In this document: one piece after another, positions 8,089-15,766 of the stretch
How the letters are laid out: the number at the start of each line of letters is the position of its first letter
Position numbering within the stretch: position 1 is the stretch's first letter
Origin: Lentisphaerota bacterium
Lineage (GTDB): Bacteria; Verrucomicrobiota; Kiritimatiellia; RFP12; JAAYNR01
Length of the DNA stretch: 36,840 bases
Reading direction: 5' to 3'
NCBI GenBank assembly: GCA_012520735.1
Contig: JAAYNR010000109.1
Location: 1 to 36,840, forward strand
Notes under the pieces: model-generated
Seen by the model: only the letters and a program-made list of their open reading frames with translations
Database searches by the model: none
What the model was told of the DNA's origin: nothing
Program-made: the position numbers and the translations under genes

Positions 8089-8664
8089 TTATTTGACCAG
8101 ACCGCTAAAGCCCATAAAAGAGAGGCTAAGCAGTCCGGCGGTTACCAATGCTATGGCCACACCACGGAAGGCTCGCGGTGGGTTGGCCCGCTCGATTTTT
8201 TCACGTAAACCGGCAAAAATTATCAGGGCAAAGGCGAAACCCACAGCTGCGGCGACTGAGAAGAGGACGGAGATGCCGAGGCTAGATTCATTCTGCACAT
8301 TCATCACGGCCACGCCGAGGACGGCGCAGTTGGTGGTAATGAGCGGTAAGAAGATACCGAGTGCTCCGTGCAAAGCTGGCAGAAAGCGTTTCATAACGAT
8401 ATCGACCAGTTGGACAAAGGCTGCGATAAGGAGAATAAAGGCGGTGGTCTGCAGGTACTCCAGATTGAGCGGTGCCAGCAACCAGTCCTGAATACACCAG
8501 GTGACAGCGGCGGCCATCCCCATTACAAATATAACTGCCCCCGACATACCGATGGCTGTTGACATTTGTTTAGAGACACCGAGAAACGGGCAGATCCCCA
8601 GAAAACGGTTCAAGACAAAGTTGTTGACCAGAACCGCGCCTATTATTAACAGAACATATTCCAT
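8089..8664 (-). CDS. rnfA: Rnf electron transport complex subunit A
   Basis: The protein has 191 residues with about six membrane helices and is very similar to E. coli RsxA. Shared segments include VNNFVL, RFLGICPFLGVSK and FLPLITTNCAVLGVAV, plus FMGFSGLVK at the C-terminus. Cys25 and Cys113 sit exactly where RnfA provides two ligands to the intramembrane [2Fe-2S] cluster; the other two come from RnfE. RnfE (also about 200 aa and homologous) was excluded because its N-terminal signature is absent here. It is the first rnf gene of the cluster. A GTG-led or ATG-led fusion gene ends 21 bp upstream on the same strand and may share its transcript. Confidence 0.95.
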   Translation of the reverse strand: MEYVLLIIGAVLVNNFVLNRFLGICPFLGVSKQMSTAIGMSGAVIFVMGMAAAVTWCIQDWLLAPLNLEYLQTTAFILLIAAFVQLVDIVMKRFLPALHGALGIFLPLITTNCAVLGVAVMNVQNESSLGISVLFSVAAAVGFAFALIIFAGLREKIERANPPRAFRGVAIALVTAGLLSLSFMGFSGLVK

Positions 8665-8685
8665 ATCACAGCCTGAGGGGTTATT

Positions 8686-9774
8686 TTATTTTGCTTTTTC
8701 GAGCGCCTTGACATCAGTTGAGGTGATTGCCTTGAGGTTACGGGTGATTTTTTCGGCATCCCAATCCCACCAGGCGATCTCTTCCAGAGCTTTCACTATC
8801 TTATCAGAGAAGCGGCGCCGCAGTTCCACTGCCGGGGAGCCGGCAACCACGGTGTAGGGGGCGACATCAGCAGTGACCACGGCACGTGGTTCGATAATGG
8901 CTCCATTACCGATTTTGATACCGGGCATAATGACAGATTCAAAGCCGATGGTGACGTCATTGCCGACGATGGTATCGGGCAGTGGCTCGGGATCTTCATC
9001 CACGGGTGTTGCGGCTTCCCAGCCCTGAGCAAAGAGGGCAAAGGGGTAGCGGGTGAGGTGATCCTCACTGGCAACGGGGCTGGTGGTGTTCATAATAAAG
9101 CGGACTTTACGGCCAATGGCGGTAAAGCGACCAATCACTAGCCGGTTGCCGTTTTCGTTGGAGAGATTTATGACGCGATCTTCAAACGGTGCGCCACTGG
9201 TCTCTTCACTATAGGTATAGTCGCCGATATCGATGTTGGGGTTTTTTACTGTATTGGCGATAAAGGCGATACGGCGATCATTCCCCGGTAGCGGGAAACG
9301 GAGTGTGGGTGGAGGTCCGCATGGATCGGGCAGTTCGGGAACCTCGGGCAATTCGGGGATATCGGTCAGCGGAACATTATTCTCATTACACCAATTGACA
9401 ACAGCCTCACGCTCGGCGCGGTTTCGATAAGTAAACCAGATATCGGTGAGACCGAGTTCATCAGTCCAAAAGCGGAAACGGCGGTAAGCACCGCGGCGGG
9501 TGAAAAAGCCACGGACTTTATAGATATCATCGGGGCGGTACTCTTCAACGAAACTCTCCACCAGAGCACGCCCCAGATCGAGGCTTTTTTCACCCGGTAT
9601 CTGCGTACAGGCCTGCCAGTCGACATCCTCAGGTATCTTCGCCTGCTCCTCTTCAAGGTCTGTCCCCTTGAGATAAATTACGTCTCGTTCATGGTCATAA
9701 AATGCTCCACCGTCGACATAAATGGAGGCATCTGCAAACATTATCGCATCAATCAGTTCACTATAACTAGGCAT
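8686..9774 (-). CDS. UPF0158-like domain fused to CatB-type hexapeptide acetyltransferase-like domain
   Basis: I choose ATG 9774 (MPSYSELIDAIMFADAS, 362 aa). The longer track ORF adds 49 residues that read like noncoding DNA. Residues 1 to ~140 resemble UPF0158, with an acidic segment and then RRGAYRRFRFWTDELGL and WFTYRNRAEREAVVNWCNE. A proline-rich linker (IPELPEVPELPD) follows. From about 165 to the end it resembles CatB/Vat xenobiotic acetyltransferases with a left-handed beta-helix: RYPFALFAQGWE, IVGNDVTIGFESVIMPG, APYTVVAGSPAVELRRRF and IAWWDWD. In that family the catalytic His lies in an NH motif before YPF; here the matching stretch is NTTSP, so the His seems lost. It ends 21 bp before rnfA. 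The function is unknown; it could bind rather than acetylate a substrate. Confidence 0.75.
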   Translation of the reverse strand: MPSYSELIDAIMFADASIYVDGGAFYDHERDVIYLKGTDLEEEQAKIPEDVDWQACTQIPGEKSLDLGRALVESFVEEYRPDDIYKVRGFFTRRGAYRRFRFWTDELGLTDIWFTYRNRAEREAVVNWCNENNVPLTDIPELPEVPELPDPCGPPPTLRFPLPGNDRRIAFIANTVKNPNIDIGDYTYSEETSGAPFEDRVINLSNENGNRLVIGRFTAIGRKVRFIMNTTSPVASEDHLTRYPFALFAQGWEAATPVDEDPEPLPDTIVGNDVTIGFESVIMPGIKIGNGAIIEPRAVVTADVAPYTVVAGSPAVELRRRFSDKIVKALEEIAWWDWDAEKITRNLKAITSTDVKALEKAK

Positions 9775-10123
9775 TTCTCTATCATCCTCTATACATGCTT
9801 TACTATTCCGGCGCAACCTTGCGTCTTCTATGCAGGCAGTAACAATCACGAGGATAGGCACACGGACTACCCAGCTTGCTAAACTCCCTGAAGGCGGTTG
9901 CACCTTAAGCTCGGTGGCCACCTTAAAACTTGGAAATCGCCTCTATAATAGCTAAAAAGTGGTAGATGATGCAAATGTAATTATATTAATAGTGGTAACT
10001 GTTTTTTATAAGGGCTTTTTTATGGGTTGAAGCTGCGCCGATTTTATGCCATATTTTTACTTGTCTTCAGATTAGGAACTTTTATCCTGCTCTGAGATAC
10101 AGTAATATGTTTCGGATATAGAG
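9775..10123. other. AT-rich divergent intergenic region
   Basis: This 349-bp gap separates the minus-strand fusion gene from the plus-strand PAS gene. It contains an imperfect duplication, TGCATAGAAGACG versus TGTATAGAGGATG, close to the fusion gene start. On the plus strand, TTGTCT and TATCCT are separated by 16 bp near 10061-10090 and could be a weak promoter for the PAS gene. I see no RNA gene or strong terminator. Confidence 0.4.
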
Positions 10124-10927
10124 ATGAAAAAAGCGACCATAACCACTCCAGAACCGCAAGAGAGTGCAGAGGCTGTACAGGCCCCCAGCGCTACCGGAGC
10201 GATTTTGCGTAGCGATCATAAATCGCTCTACACGCAGTTGTTATCCGGGCTTTACGATGCGGTGCTTATAACCGACCCTAATGGCTATGTGATTGATACG
10301 AACCCGCGCGTTGAGGAGTTCTTTCAGTTTAAAGGGTCAGAAGTGTGGGATGAGATGATCGGCGAGCTGATCAGTGGTGTCGATTTGCCATTATTGGCGC
10401 GGGTACGCAAGGGGCTGGAGCAGGGGCGTTTGATCATGCTCGATGCCAAGTGTGTGCGTAAAGATGGGACGACCTTCCCCGGCGAGGTCTCTATCAGCAC
10501 TATCCGTGCTGTCAACGAAGGTGATCTGGTTTTTGCGGTGCGCAATGTGGAGCGGCGCAAGAGTGCCTGGAAAAAGATGCGCAGCGAGCAGAACGGCTGG
10601 CTGGTCTCGCTGGCACCAGGGGTGATTGTTGATCATGACGGGGTGATTTGCGGTGTCAACCGTGCGGCTGTGGAGTTGTGGCAGCGCAAGGGAGAGACGG
10701 AGTTTACCGGCAAATATTTTAAAGATTTATGGGAAAACGGGGCAGAGGCAGAGGAGGCTTTGGCTTTAACTGTTAAGGAGAAATCGTGGCGCGGTAAGCT
10801 GGCGGCTTTGCTTGATGATGGCCAGACGGTGCCAGTTGAGGTCTCTCTGGAGTCTGATGCCAGTGACCGGGGGAGTGCCGGCGGGTTTCTCTGTTCGCTA
10901 CTGCCCAGCGGAGGGGATGGCAATTAA
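10124..10927 (+). CDS. Double PAS-domain sensor protein without output domain
   Basis: The protein has 267 residues and is soluble, with no signal peptide or membrane helix. After a ~30-residue low-complexity N-terminus there are two PAS-like units. The first covers roughly 36-145, with DAVLITDPNGYVIDTNPRVEEFF and RKDGTTFPGEVSIS, ending VFAVRNVERRK. The second, shorter one covers roughly 155-262, with GVIVDHDGVICGVNRAAVELW and LLDDGQTVPVEVSLE. No kinase, GGDEF, HTH or phosphatase domain follows, so it may act through protein contacts. Its TAA stop overlaps the ATG of the pseudouridine synthase gene (TAATG), implying translational coupling. The start has only a weak ribosome site (ATATAGAG). 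Confidence 0.85.
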   Translation: MKKATITTPEPQESAEAVQAPSATGAILRSDHKSLYTQLLSGLYDAVLITDPNGYVIDTNPRVEEFFQFKGSEVWDEMIGELISGVDLPLLARVRKGLEQGRLIMLDAKCVRKDGTTFPGEVSISTIRAVNEGDLVFAVRNVERRKSAWKKMRSEQNGWLVSLAPGVIVDHDGVICGVNRAAVELWQRKGETEFTGKYFKDLWENGAEAEEALALTVKEKSWRGKLAALLDDGQTVPVEVSLESDASDRGSAGGFLCSLLPSGGDGN

Positions 10928-11784
10928 TGAGAGGTTCAACTAAGCAACAGCAGCGCACACTGATTGCGGCTGCGGTTGATGCTGATAAAACTTTACAGGA
11001 CTTTATCTGTGCCCGGCTGTCGTTATCGCGGCGCGGAGCGAAGTCGCTGATTGATACCCGTAATGTCTGGGTGAATCGCAAGCGGGTATGGATGGCAAAC
11101 CATATAATGCGTGCCGGCGATCAGGTGATTGTGCCGGTTTACAGTGACACTGTGGCGCAGGTTAAGGTGCCCAAACTGCGGGTGCTGATGAGTGACGAAG
11201 ACTACCTGGTGGTGGATAAACCGGCCACACTGGTCTCGGTAGGGAGTGGCGGAGTGGAGGAGTTGCTACGGCAGCAGCTCAAAGATCCGCAATTAATGGC
11301 TATCCACCGACTCGACCGCAACACCACGGGGTGCCTGCTCTTTGCGCGTCATCAGCAGGCTTTTGATGCAGCGGTTGATGAGTTTAAAAAACGCCATGTA
11401 CGTAAATCTTACAATGCGATTGTGGCGGGGCGCTTCCGGCAGCAGGTGTCGACGGTACATGAAGAGATTGACGGTGCCCGCGCGGTGACCAATATACGGC
11501 TGTTGCAGGCGCAGGACGATGCCAGCTTTTTGCTGCTACGGATTGAGACAGGGCGAACCCACCAGATACGCAAACATCTGGCTTCGTTGCGTCACCCCGT
11601 ATTGGGCGACCGTGAATACGGTATGAAGACGGCACGTGACGAGCGGCTGATAGATGTGCCGCGGCAGATGCTCCATGCGGTAGAGGTGGAGATGCCTAAT
11701 CCATTAAAAGCCGGCAGTACAATACGGGCTCACAGTCCGTTACCGGCCGATTTTCGTCGCTGTTTGAAGATGTTTAAACTGTAG
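10927..11784 (+). CDS. RluA-family RNA pseudouridine synthase
   Basis: The protein has 285 residues. An N-terminal S4 RNA-binding domain (about 18-75, with LSLSRRGAKSLIDTRNVWVN) is followed by the RluA catalytic domain. DEDYLVVDKPA lies near 92-102. The catalytic motif HRLDRNTTGCLLFAR near 120-134 carries the active aspartate. TGRTHQIRKHLASLRHPVLGDREYG near 200-224 is also typical. It isomerises uridine to pseudouridine in rRNA or tRNA; the target (RluC, RluD or another) cannot be decided from sequence. It starts inside the stop codon of the PAS gene and is followed 18 bp later by the ceramidase-like gene. Confidence 0.92.
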   Translation: MRGSTKQQQRTLIAAAVDADKTLQDFICARLSLSRRGAKSLIDTRNVWVNRKRVWMANHIMRAGDQVIVPVYSDTVAQVKVPKLRVLMSDEDYLVVDKPATLVSVGSGGVEELLRQQLKDPQLMAIHRLDRNTTGCLLFARHQQAFDAAVDEFKKRHVRKSYNAIVAGRFRQQVSTVHEEIDGARAVTNIRLLQAQDDASFLLLRIETGRTHQIRKHLASLRHPVLGDREYGMKTARDERLIDVPRQMLHAVEVEMPNPLKAGSTIRAHSPLPADFRRCLKMFKL

Positions 11785-11802
11785 ATAAGTGGGAGATGCA
11801 GA

Positions 11803-13158
11803 ATGCGTGCCGGTTTTTACTCTGTTGATATTACACCCCGTGTGGGGGTGGGGTTGTGTGGTTTCGGGCCATATCTCAACCGTTACTCCCGGGCTATACG
11901 TGACACCCTTAAAGCCCGGGCCGCCGCTTTTGAGCATAAAGGCGAGCGGGCTATTGTGGTGAGTTGTGATCTGATCGGGGTCACGGCCGAACTCGCCGCT
12001 GAGATGCGCGAGCGTGCTGCAACAGCGACGGGCGTGGCGAGCAGTAAAATTATGATCCACTGTACTCACACCCACAGCGGCCCCAATACGGGCGGATACA
12101 TTGGTTGGGGTGAGGTTGACCCTCCTTATATAGCACTGCTGCCGCATAAAATTGCCTCTCTCTGTGCGGGAGCGGTTGAGCGGTTGGGTGAAGTAACACT
12201 GCACCACGCTGCTGCACCGTGTCATGGGGTTGGGCTGAACCGTGAGTACGACAAAGACGCTCCGCCGCTTGAGGATGTTTTAGAGGAGACGTGGTCTCCG
12301 GCAAAACCGGAGTTGACCGACACCGTGACTCAGGTGTTAGCCTTTCGCGACAGCACCGGTGGTCTGGCAGGATTTATGGCCTATTTCGGGTGTCACCCGG
12401 TAGTGTGCTGCGAACAGACTCACTATATCCATGGCGACTACTGCGGTGTAGCTATGGGTAATCTGGAACGCGAGTATCCTGGCAGTGTGGGGATGTTTTT
12501 GCAGGGGGCGCAGGGCGATGTCAACTCTTGTGTGGTACACAAACCGGAGCAGGAGTCGTTACTGGCACTTGATATTATTGCTGCCCGCTTTGCCAATGCC
12601 GTCCGATCCGGTCTAAAAGCGGCCAAACCTTTAGAGGTAGAGAGATTGGCTACTGTCAGCAACATGACCCGTTTCAGCTCTAAAGATATCTCCCTGGAGA
12701 GGATTGAGGCTCTGATAAAAGAGCAGGAGGCGGTGATTGATGCTCCGGGGGCAAGTGATACTGACCATAAACTGCGTATGGCGGTGGTGACGCTTAACGG
12801 ATTGCGGCAGATAGAGCAGCAGATGCGTCGGGGAGTCGACCTGAGTTTTCAGGAGGGTGAGGTACAGGGGGTCAGAGTGGGGCCAGTGGTGTTGTTGAGT
12901 GCACCCTTTGAGATTATGCAGGCGATTAAAAACGACGTGGTGGGTCGGGCCAGAGCGCAACTGCCGTTGGTGATGGGGATTACCAACGGTTCAATGGGCT
13001 ATGCACCTGACAAACAGGCGGCGGCTCGTGGCGGCTACGCGGCTGACATTGTGCCGATGATCGTAGGGCGGTTGCCATATAGAGATATACACAGTGAACT
13101 GGTAGAGGCACTACTTGAAGCCGACAGGCAATTAGATGGTGCACCCGGAGGGATTTGA
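11803..13158 (+). CDS. Neutral/alkaline ceramidase-like protein (N-terminal domain family)
   Basis: The protein has 451 residues, with ATG 11803 after GGGAGATGCAGA. It opens with AGFYSVDITPRVGVGLCGFG, the usual start of the neutral/alkaline non-lysosomal ceramidase N-terminal domain. HCTHTHSGPNTGG (near 85-97) and GCHPVVC then HGDYCG (near 195-215) match the zinc-binding segments. LQGAQGDVNSCV matches the family QG-x-GD motif. There is no signal peptide and no C-terminal Ig-like domain, unlike secreted ceramidases, so a cytosolic hydrolase of another amide or ester is possible. The last seven codons and the TGA stop lie inside the antisense tRNA-Leu gene. Confidence 0.82.
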   Translation: MRAGFYSVDITPRVGVGLCGFGPYLNRYSRAIRDTLKARAAAFEHKGERAIVVSCDLIGVTAELAAEMRERAATATGVASSKIMIHCTHTHSGPNTGGYIGWGEVDPPYIALLPHKIASLCAGAVERLGEVTLHHAAAPCHGVGLNREYDKDAPPLEDVLEETWSPAKPELTDTVTQVLAFRDSTGGLAGFMAYFGCHPVVCCEQTHYIHGDYCGVAMGNLEREYPGSVGMFLQGAQGDVNSCVVHKPEQESLLALDIIAARFANAVRSGLKAAKPLEVERLATVSNMTRFSSKDISLERIEALIKEQEAVIDAPGASDTDHKLRMAVVTLNGLRQIEQQMRRGVDLSFQEGEVQGVRVGPVVLLSAPFEIMQAIKNDVVGRARAQLPLVMGITNGSMGYAPDKQAAARGGYAADIVPMIVGRLPYRDIHSELVEALLEADRQLDGAPGGI

Positions 13159-13221
13159 ACCCCCACGTCTCTCGACATAAGAACCTGAATCTTACGTGTC
13201 TGCCAGTTCCACCACGGGTGC
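13137..13221 (-). tRNA. tRNA-Leu (anticodon CAG), CCA encoded
   Basis: Read on the minus strand, acceptor arms GCACCCG and CGGGTGC pair, with discriminator A followed by an encoded CCA. The D-arm is GTGGTGGAACTGGCAGACAC. The anticodon stem TAAGA/TCTTA encloses the loop TTCAGGT, giving anticodon CAG. The long variable arm typical of Leu is present, then a T-arm with GGTTCAAATCC. Length is 85 nt with CCA. It overlaps the end of the convergent ceramidase-like gene by 22 bp. Confidence 0.95.
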
Positions 13222-13289
13222 AAAACAGCGGTTATATTGGCAAAAAACGGTTGGATAGTCAACCAGTAATTGTATATATATTTTGCCAC

Positions 13290-13318
13290 TTGCCTTTGTG
13301 AGGTCAGTATTGTATAGT
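13290..13318 (+). promoter_or_regulatory. Sigma-70-like promoter for the glycosyltransferase gene
   Basis: TTGCCT (13290-13295) and TATAGT (13313-13318) are separated by exactly 17 bp. Transcription would start near 13325, about 55 nt ahead of the TTG start codon. There is no other gene between. Confidence 0.5.
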
Positions 13319-13380
13319 ATGCGGCAGATAAAGACATACTCTTTATTAGGCTCTTTTTAAAAAAGATAGCAGGTGGTAAT

Positions 13381-14517
13381 TTGCGTGTGATGCTTGTTGA
13401 GACTGTGTCACATCTTGGTGGGGCACAGTGGAGTTTATTTGAGAATGGCCTCAGGCTACAAAAAAATGGTGTTACGGTAGTAATTGCAGCACCAAAGGGG
13501 GAGCTATTAAGTGTTGCACAAGAGGCTGGGCTGGCGACGGTTGCGATACCTTTTTACAGGTTGCGCCGCAGCCCGTTCTTATGGTTTTCATGGTTGAAAC
13601 AGCACCGGGCGGCCGCTAAATTAAACAGAGCGGCTAATGCTTTTGTGCCGCATGTTATCCATGCCAATTCACTGGCTGCCGGCTCAATAGCACTTGGTTT
13701 GGCTGATAAATTTCCCTTTGTGTGTCATATTCGTGATCTGGTGTTCCCATTTTCTATTTTGCGTAAGGTAGCCAAACGGAGCGGGAGGATAGTTGCCTGC
13801 TCAAAGGCGGTAGATTCATTGCTGGCAGAGATGCTGCACGGGTCACCACGCAGTAGGTTGGTGCGGGTAATTAACGGTATTGATTGCGAACGTTTCAAGG
13901 GGGCAGTTGGTGCTGAGGTGCGGCGTGCCCGTAACCTGCCCGAGAGTGGGCCGTTGGTAGTGATGGCTGCACATCTGGTGCCATGGAAGAGACACAACGT
14001 TTTTCTTGATATGGCGGCCATACTGGCTAAGATATATCCAGAGGTGAACTTTGTTATAGCGGGGCGTGATTTATTGGGTGAACATGCGGCCTACAGGCGG
14101 CGGTTGCATGAGCAGGCGACAAATCTGGGATTGGAACAGAGGCTCTTCTGGTTTGAAAACGATACCGATATTGCCGATTTGTTGCAGGTGTCGACAGTGC
14201 TGGTACACCCGACCAGTGACGAGCCGTTCGGGCGTGTTCTGTGCGAAGCGATGGCTGCCAGCCGTCCAGTGGTGGCGGTGCGCAACAAAGGCCCGGCGAT
14301 GATAGTTGATGATAAGGTTACCGGTATACTGGTAGAGAAAAGTGACCCGGGGCAACTGGCAGGAGCGGTACGGCAGTTGCTGGATAATCCGCAACAGGCC
14401 GATGACTTTGGCCAGGCGGGGTATAAGCGTGTATCAGAGTTATACACGGTTGAGCGGAGTGTGCGTGAGTTGATGGAAGTTTATCAGGGTGCCATTAATG
14501 AGTTTCCGGTTAGCTAG
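13381..14517 (+). CDS. Glycosyltransferase family 4 protein
   Basis: The protein has 378 residues and a GT-B fold. The start is a TTG at 13381 preceded by AGGTGG at good spacing, which keeps the expected N-terminus MRVMLVETVSHLGGAQWS; ATG 13390 is the alternative. The N-terminal acceptor domain contains HGGA-like SHLGGAQ and HIRDLV. The C-terminal donor domain contains AAHLVPWKRHNVFLDMAAIL, VHPTSDEPFGRVLCEAMAASRPVVA (the E-x7-E region) and VDDKVTGILVE. It probably transfers a nucleotide-activated sugar in surface polysaccharide or lipid-linked glycan synthesis; donor and acceptor are unknown. It stands alone on its strand and converges with uppP 5 bp later. Confidence 0.9.
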   Translation: MRVMLVETVSHLGGAQWSLFENGLRLQKNGVTVVIAAPKGELLSVAQEAGLATVAIPFYRLRRSPFLWFSWLKQHRAAAKLNRAANAFVPHVIHANSLAAGSIALGLADKFPFVCHIRDLVFPFSILRKVAKRSGRIVACSKAVDSLLAEMLHGSPRSRLVRVINGIDCERFKGAVGAEVRRARNLPESGPLVVMAAHLVPWKRHNVFLDMAAILAKIYPEVNFVIAGRDLLGEHAAYRRRLHEQATNLGLEQRLFWFENDTDIADLLQVSTVLVHPTSDEPFGRVLCEAMAASRPVVAVRNKGPAMIVDDKVTGILVEKSDPGQLAGAVRQLLDNPQQADDFGQAGYKRVSELYTVERSVRELMEVYQGAINEFPVS

Positions 14518-14522
14518 GGCTG

Positions 14523-15323
14523 TCAGTTAAACAGCAACCATAGCAGAGCGATACCACCGGCGCAGAAGCAGTAGATGGCAAAAATAGCGTAACGGCCGCG
14601 TCCCAGCAGGCGTACCAGTGCTCCAATCGCCAGATATCCCACAGTGGCAGAGATGGCTGCTCCAACCAGATAGTGTGTGTTGGTTAGTGGGCTATGGATG
14701 ATCTCTTCGTGATTTTTGATAAAAAAATCGACCACAGCACTGGCCAATAGCACAGGTATCGACATTAAAAATGAGAACTCTACAGCAGCCTCAGCACTTA
14801 ACCCGAGGTGGCGGCCAATGGTGATAGTGCTGCCAGAGCGGCTGATACCGGGGAAAACAGCAAAGCCCTGTGCCACGCCAATCCACCAGGCACGCTTGAG
14901 GGTGAAAGTTTTTTCATCGCCTTTGGCATGGCGCGCGGAGAGGAGCAGCAAGCCGGTTATCCACAAAAGCAGTGCCGCCACAAAGGCACCGGTACGGCGG
15001 TCGGCGATGAGCGGCTCAAGATAACGCCCACTAACCAGCCAGATCAAACCGGCGGGAACCACAGAGAGGGCTAACAGACCGACCATGTAGAGAGAGCTCT
15101 TCTCAAAACGGAGTGAACCGATTACCAGAGTTGCCAGCCGGCGTCGATAATATAGGATAACGGCTATCAGCGTACCCAGATGGAGAACTACTTCCAAACG
15201 TACACCGGGGGCATCGAGTTCCAGCAGTTCTTTTAAAATCAACAGATGACCAGAGCTGCTGATTGGCAAAAACTCAACTATGCCCTGAACAACCGCCAGA
15301 ATTATCACACTCAGCCAGATCAT
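14523..15323 (-). CDS. uppP: Undecaprenyl-diphosphatase
   Basis: The protein has 266 residues and is a polytopic inner-membrane enzyme of the BacA/UppP family. It dephosphorylates undecaprenyl diphosphate to recycle the lipid carrier for peptidoglycan and other polymers. Hallmarks are VVQGIVEFLPISSSGHLLI (residues 11-29) and AQGFAVFPGISRSGSTIT (about 150-167), the two signature motifs with catalytic Glu and Arg. About eight hydrophobic helices follow through the C-terminus. No Shine-Dalgarno is obvious before ATG 15323. It is transcribed on the minus strand, downstream of tRNA-Asp but separated from it by a terminator, so it probably has its own promoter. Confidence 0.95.
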   Translation of the reverse strand: MIWLSVIILAVVQGIVEFLPISSSGHLLILKELLELDAPGVRLEVVLHLGTLIAVILYYRRRLATLVIGSLRFEKSSLYMVGLLALSVVPAGLIWLVSGRYLEPLIADRRTGAFVAALLLWITGLLLLSARHAKGDEKTFTLKRAWWIGVAQGFAVFPGISRSGSTITIGRHLGLSAEAAVEFSFLMSIPVLLASAVVDFFIKNHEEIIHSPLTNTHYLVGAAISATVGYLAIGALVRLLGRGRYAIFAIYCFCAGGIALLWLLFN

Positions 15324-15352
15324 TGTTATGTTAGCCCAGACTTTGATACTGT

Positions 15353-15391
15353 AAAATAAAAAAGCGCAGTCAGCGGTATGCCGACTGCGCT
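15353..15391 (-). terminator. Rho-independent terminator of tRNA-Asp
   Basis: On the minus strand, the perfect 9-bp inverted repeat AGCGCAGTC/GACTGCGCT with an 11-nt loop is followed by TTTTTTATTTT. It begins seven bases after the tRNA CCA end. Confidence 0.85.
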
Positions 15392-15397
15392 AAAATG

Positions 15398-15474
15398 TGG
15401 CGGGGACGACGGGGCTCGAACCCGCAACCACCGGATCGACAATCCGGTGCGCTAACCAATTGCGCCACGTCCCC
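15398..15474 (-). tRNA. tRNA-Asp (anticodon GTC), CCA encoded
   Basis: Minus-strand cloverleaf: acceptor GGGGACG/CGTCCCC, D-arm GGCGCAATTGGTTAGCGC, anticodon stem CCGGA/TCCGG around loop TTGTCGA (anticodon GTC), T-arm GCGGGTTCGAGCCCCGT, discriminator G and encoded CCA. Length is 77 nt. Confidence 0.96.
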
Positions 15475-15558
15475 TTAAAAAGACAAGGCGTAATATACAT
15501 GATCTTAAAATTAATGCAAGCGCAAATTTTAAAAAAATGTAATTTTGTGACTTGTTAA

Positions 15559-15587
15559 AGTAAATGCTCCCATGAGGGGCATTTACT
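15559..15587. repeat. Strong 12-bp stem-loop in intergenic region
   Basis: AGTAAATGCTCC and GGGGCATTTACT pair over 12 positions (one T-G wobble) around the loop CATGA. Flanking ACTTG and CAAGT can extend the structure. No T-run follows on either strand, so it is not a classic terminator. It lies between tRNA-Asp and the thioredoxin-like gene, in an otherwise AT-rich 292-bp gap. A TATAAT sequence at 15657-15662 may be the -10 box of that gene. Confidence 0.45.
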
Positions 15588-15766
15588 GAGTCAAGTTACC
15601 AAAACGAAAATAGTGTTTTTAGCTGTAAAAAAAGACCGCAAAATAGAAATAAATGGTATAATGGTAGCTTGTTGTTTGGTCGTTATGTGACGTACCAGGT
15701 TAACATATGGTTATAACCGGGTAAGGTTTTGAATTTAACCGAGCCTGTAAAACAGTAGGAGTAGTG

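Noticed and set aside
9775-9921. N-terminal 49-residue extension of the UPF0158/CatB-like gene
   Set aside because: The extension has a GTG start, contains a DNA-level duplication (ACIEDARLRR / KACIEDDRE) and no protein-like features; the UPF0158-like region starts at the internal ATG.
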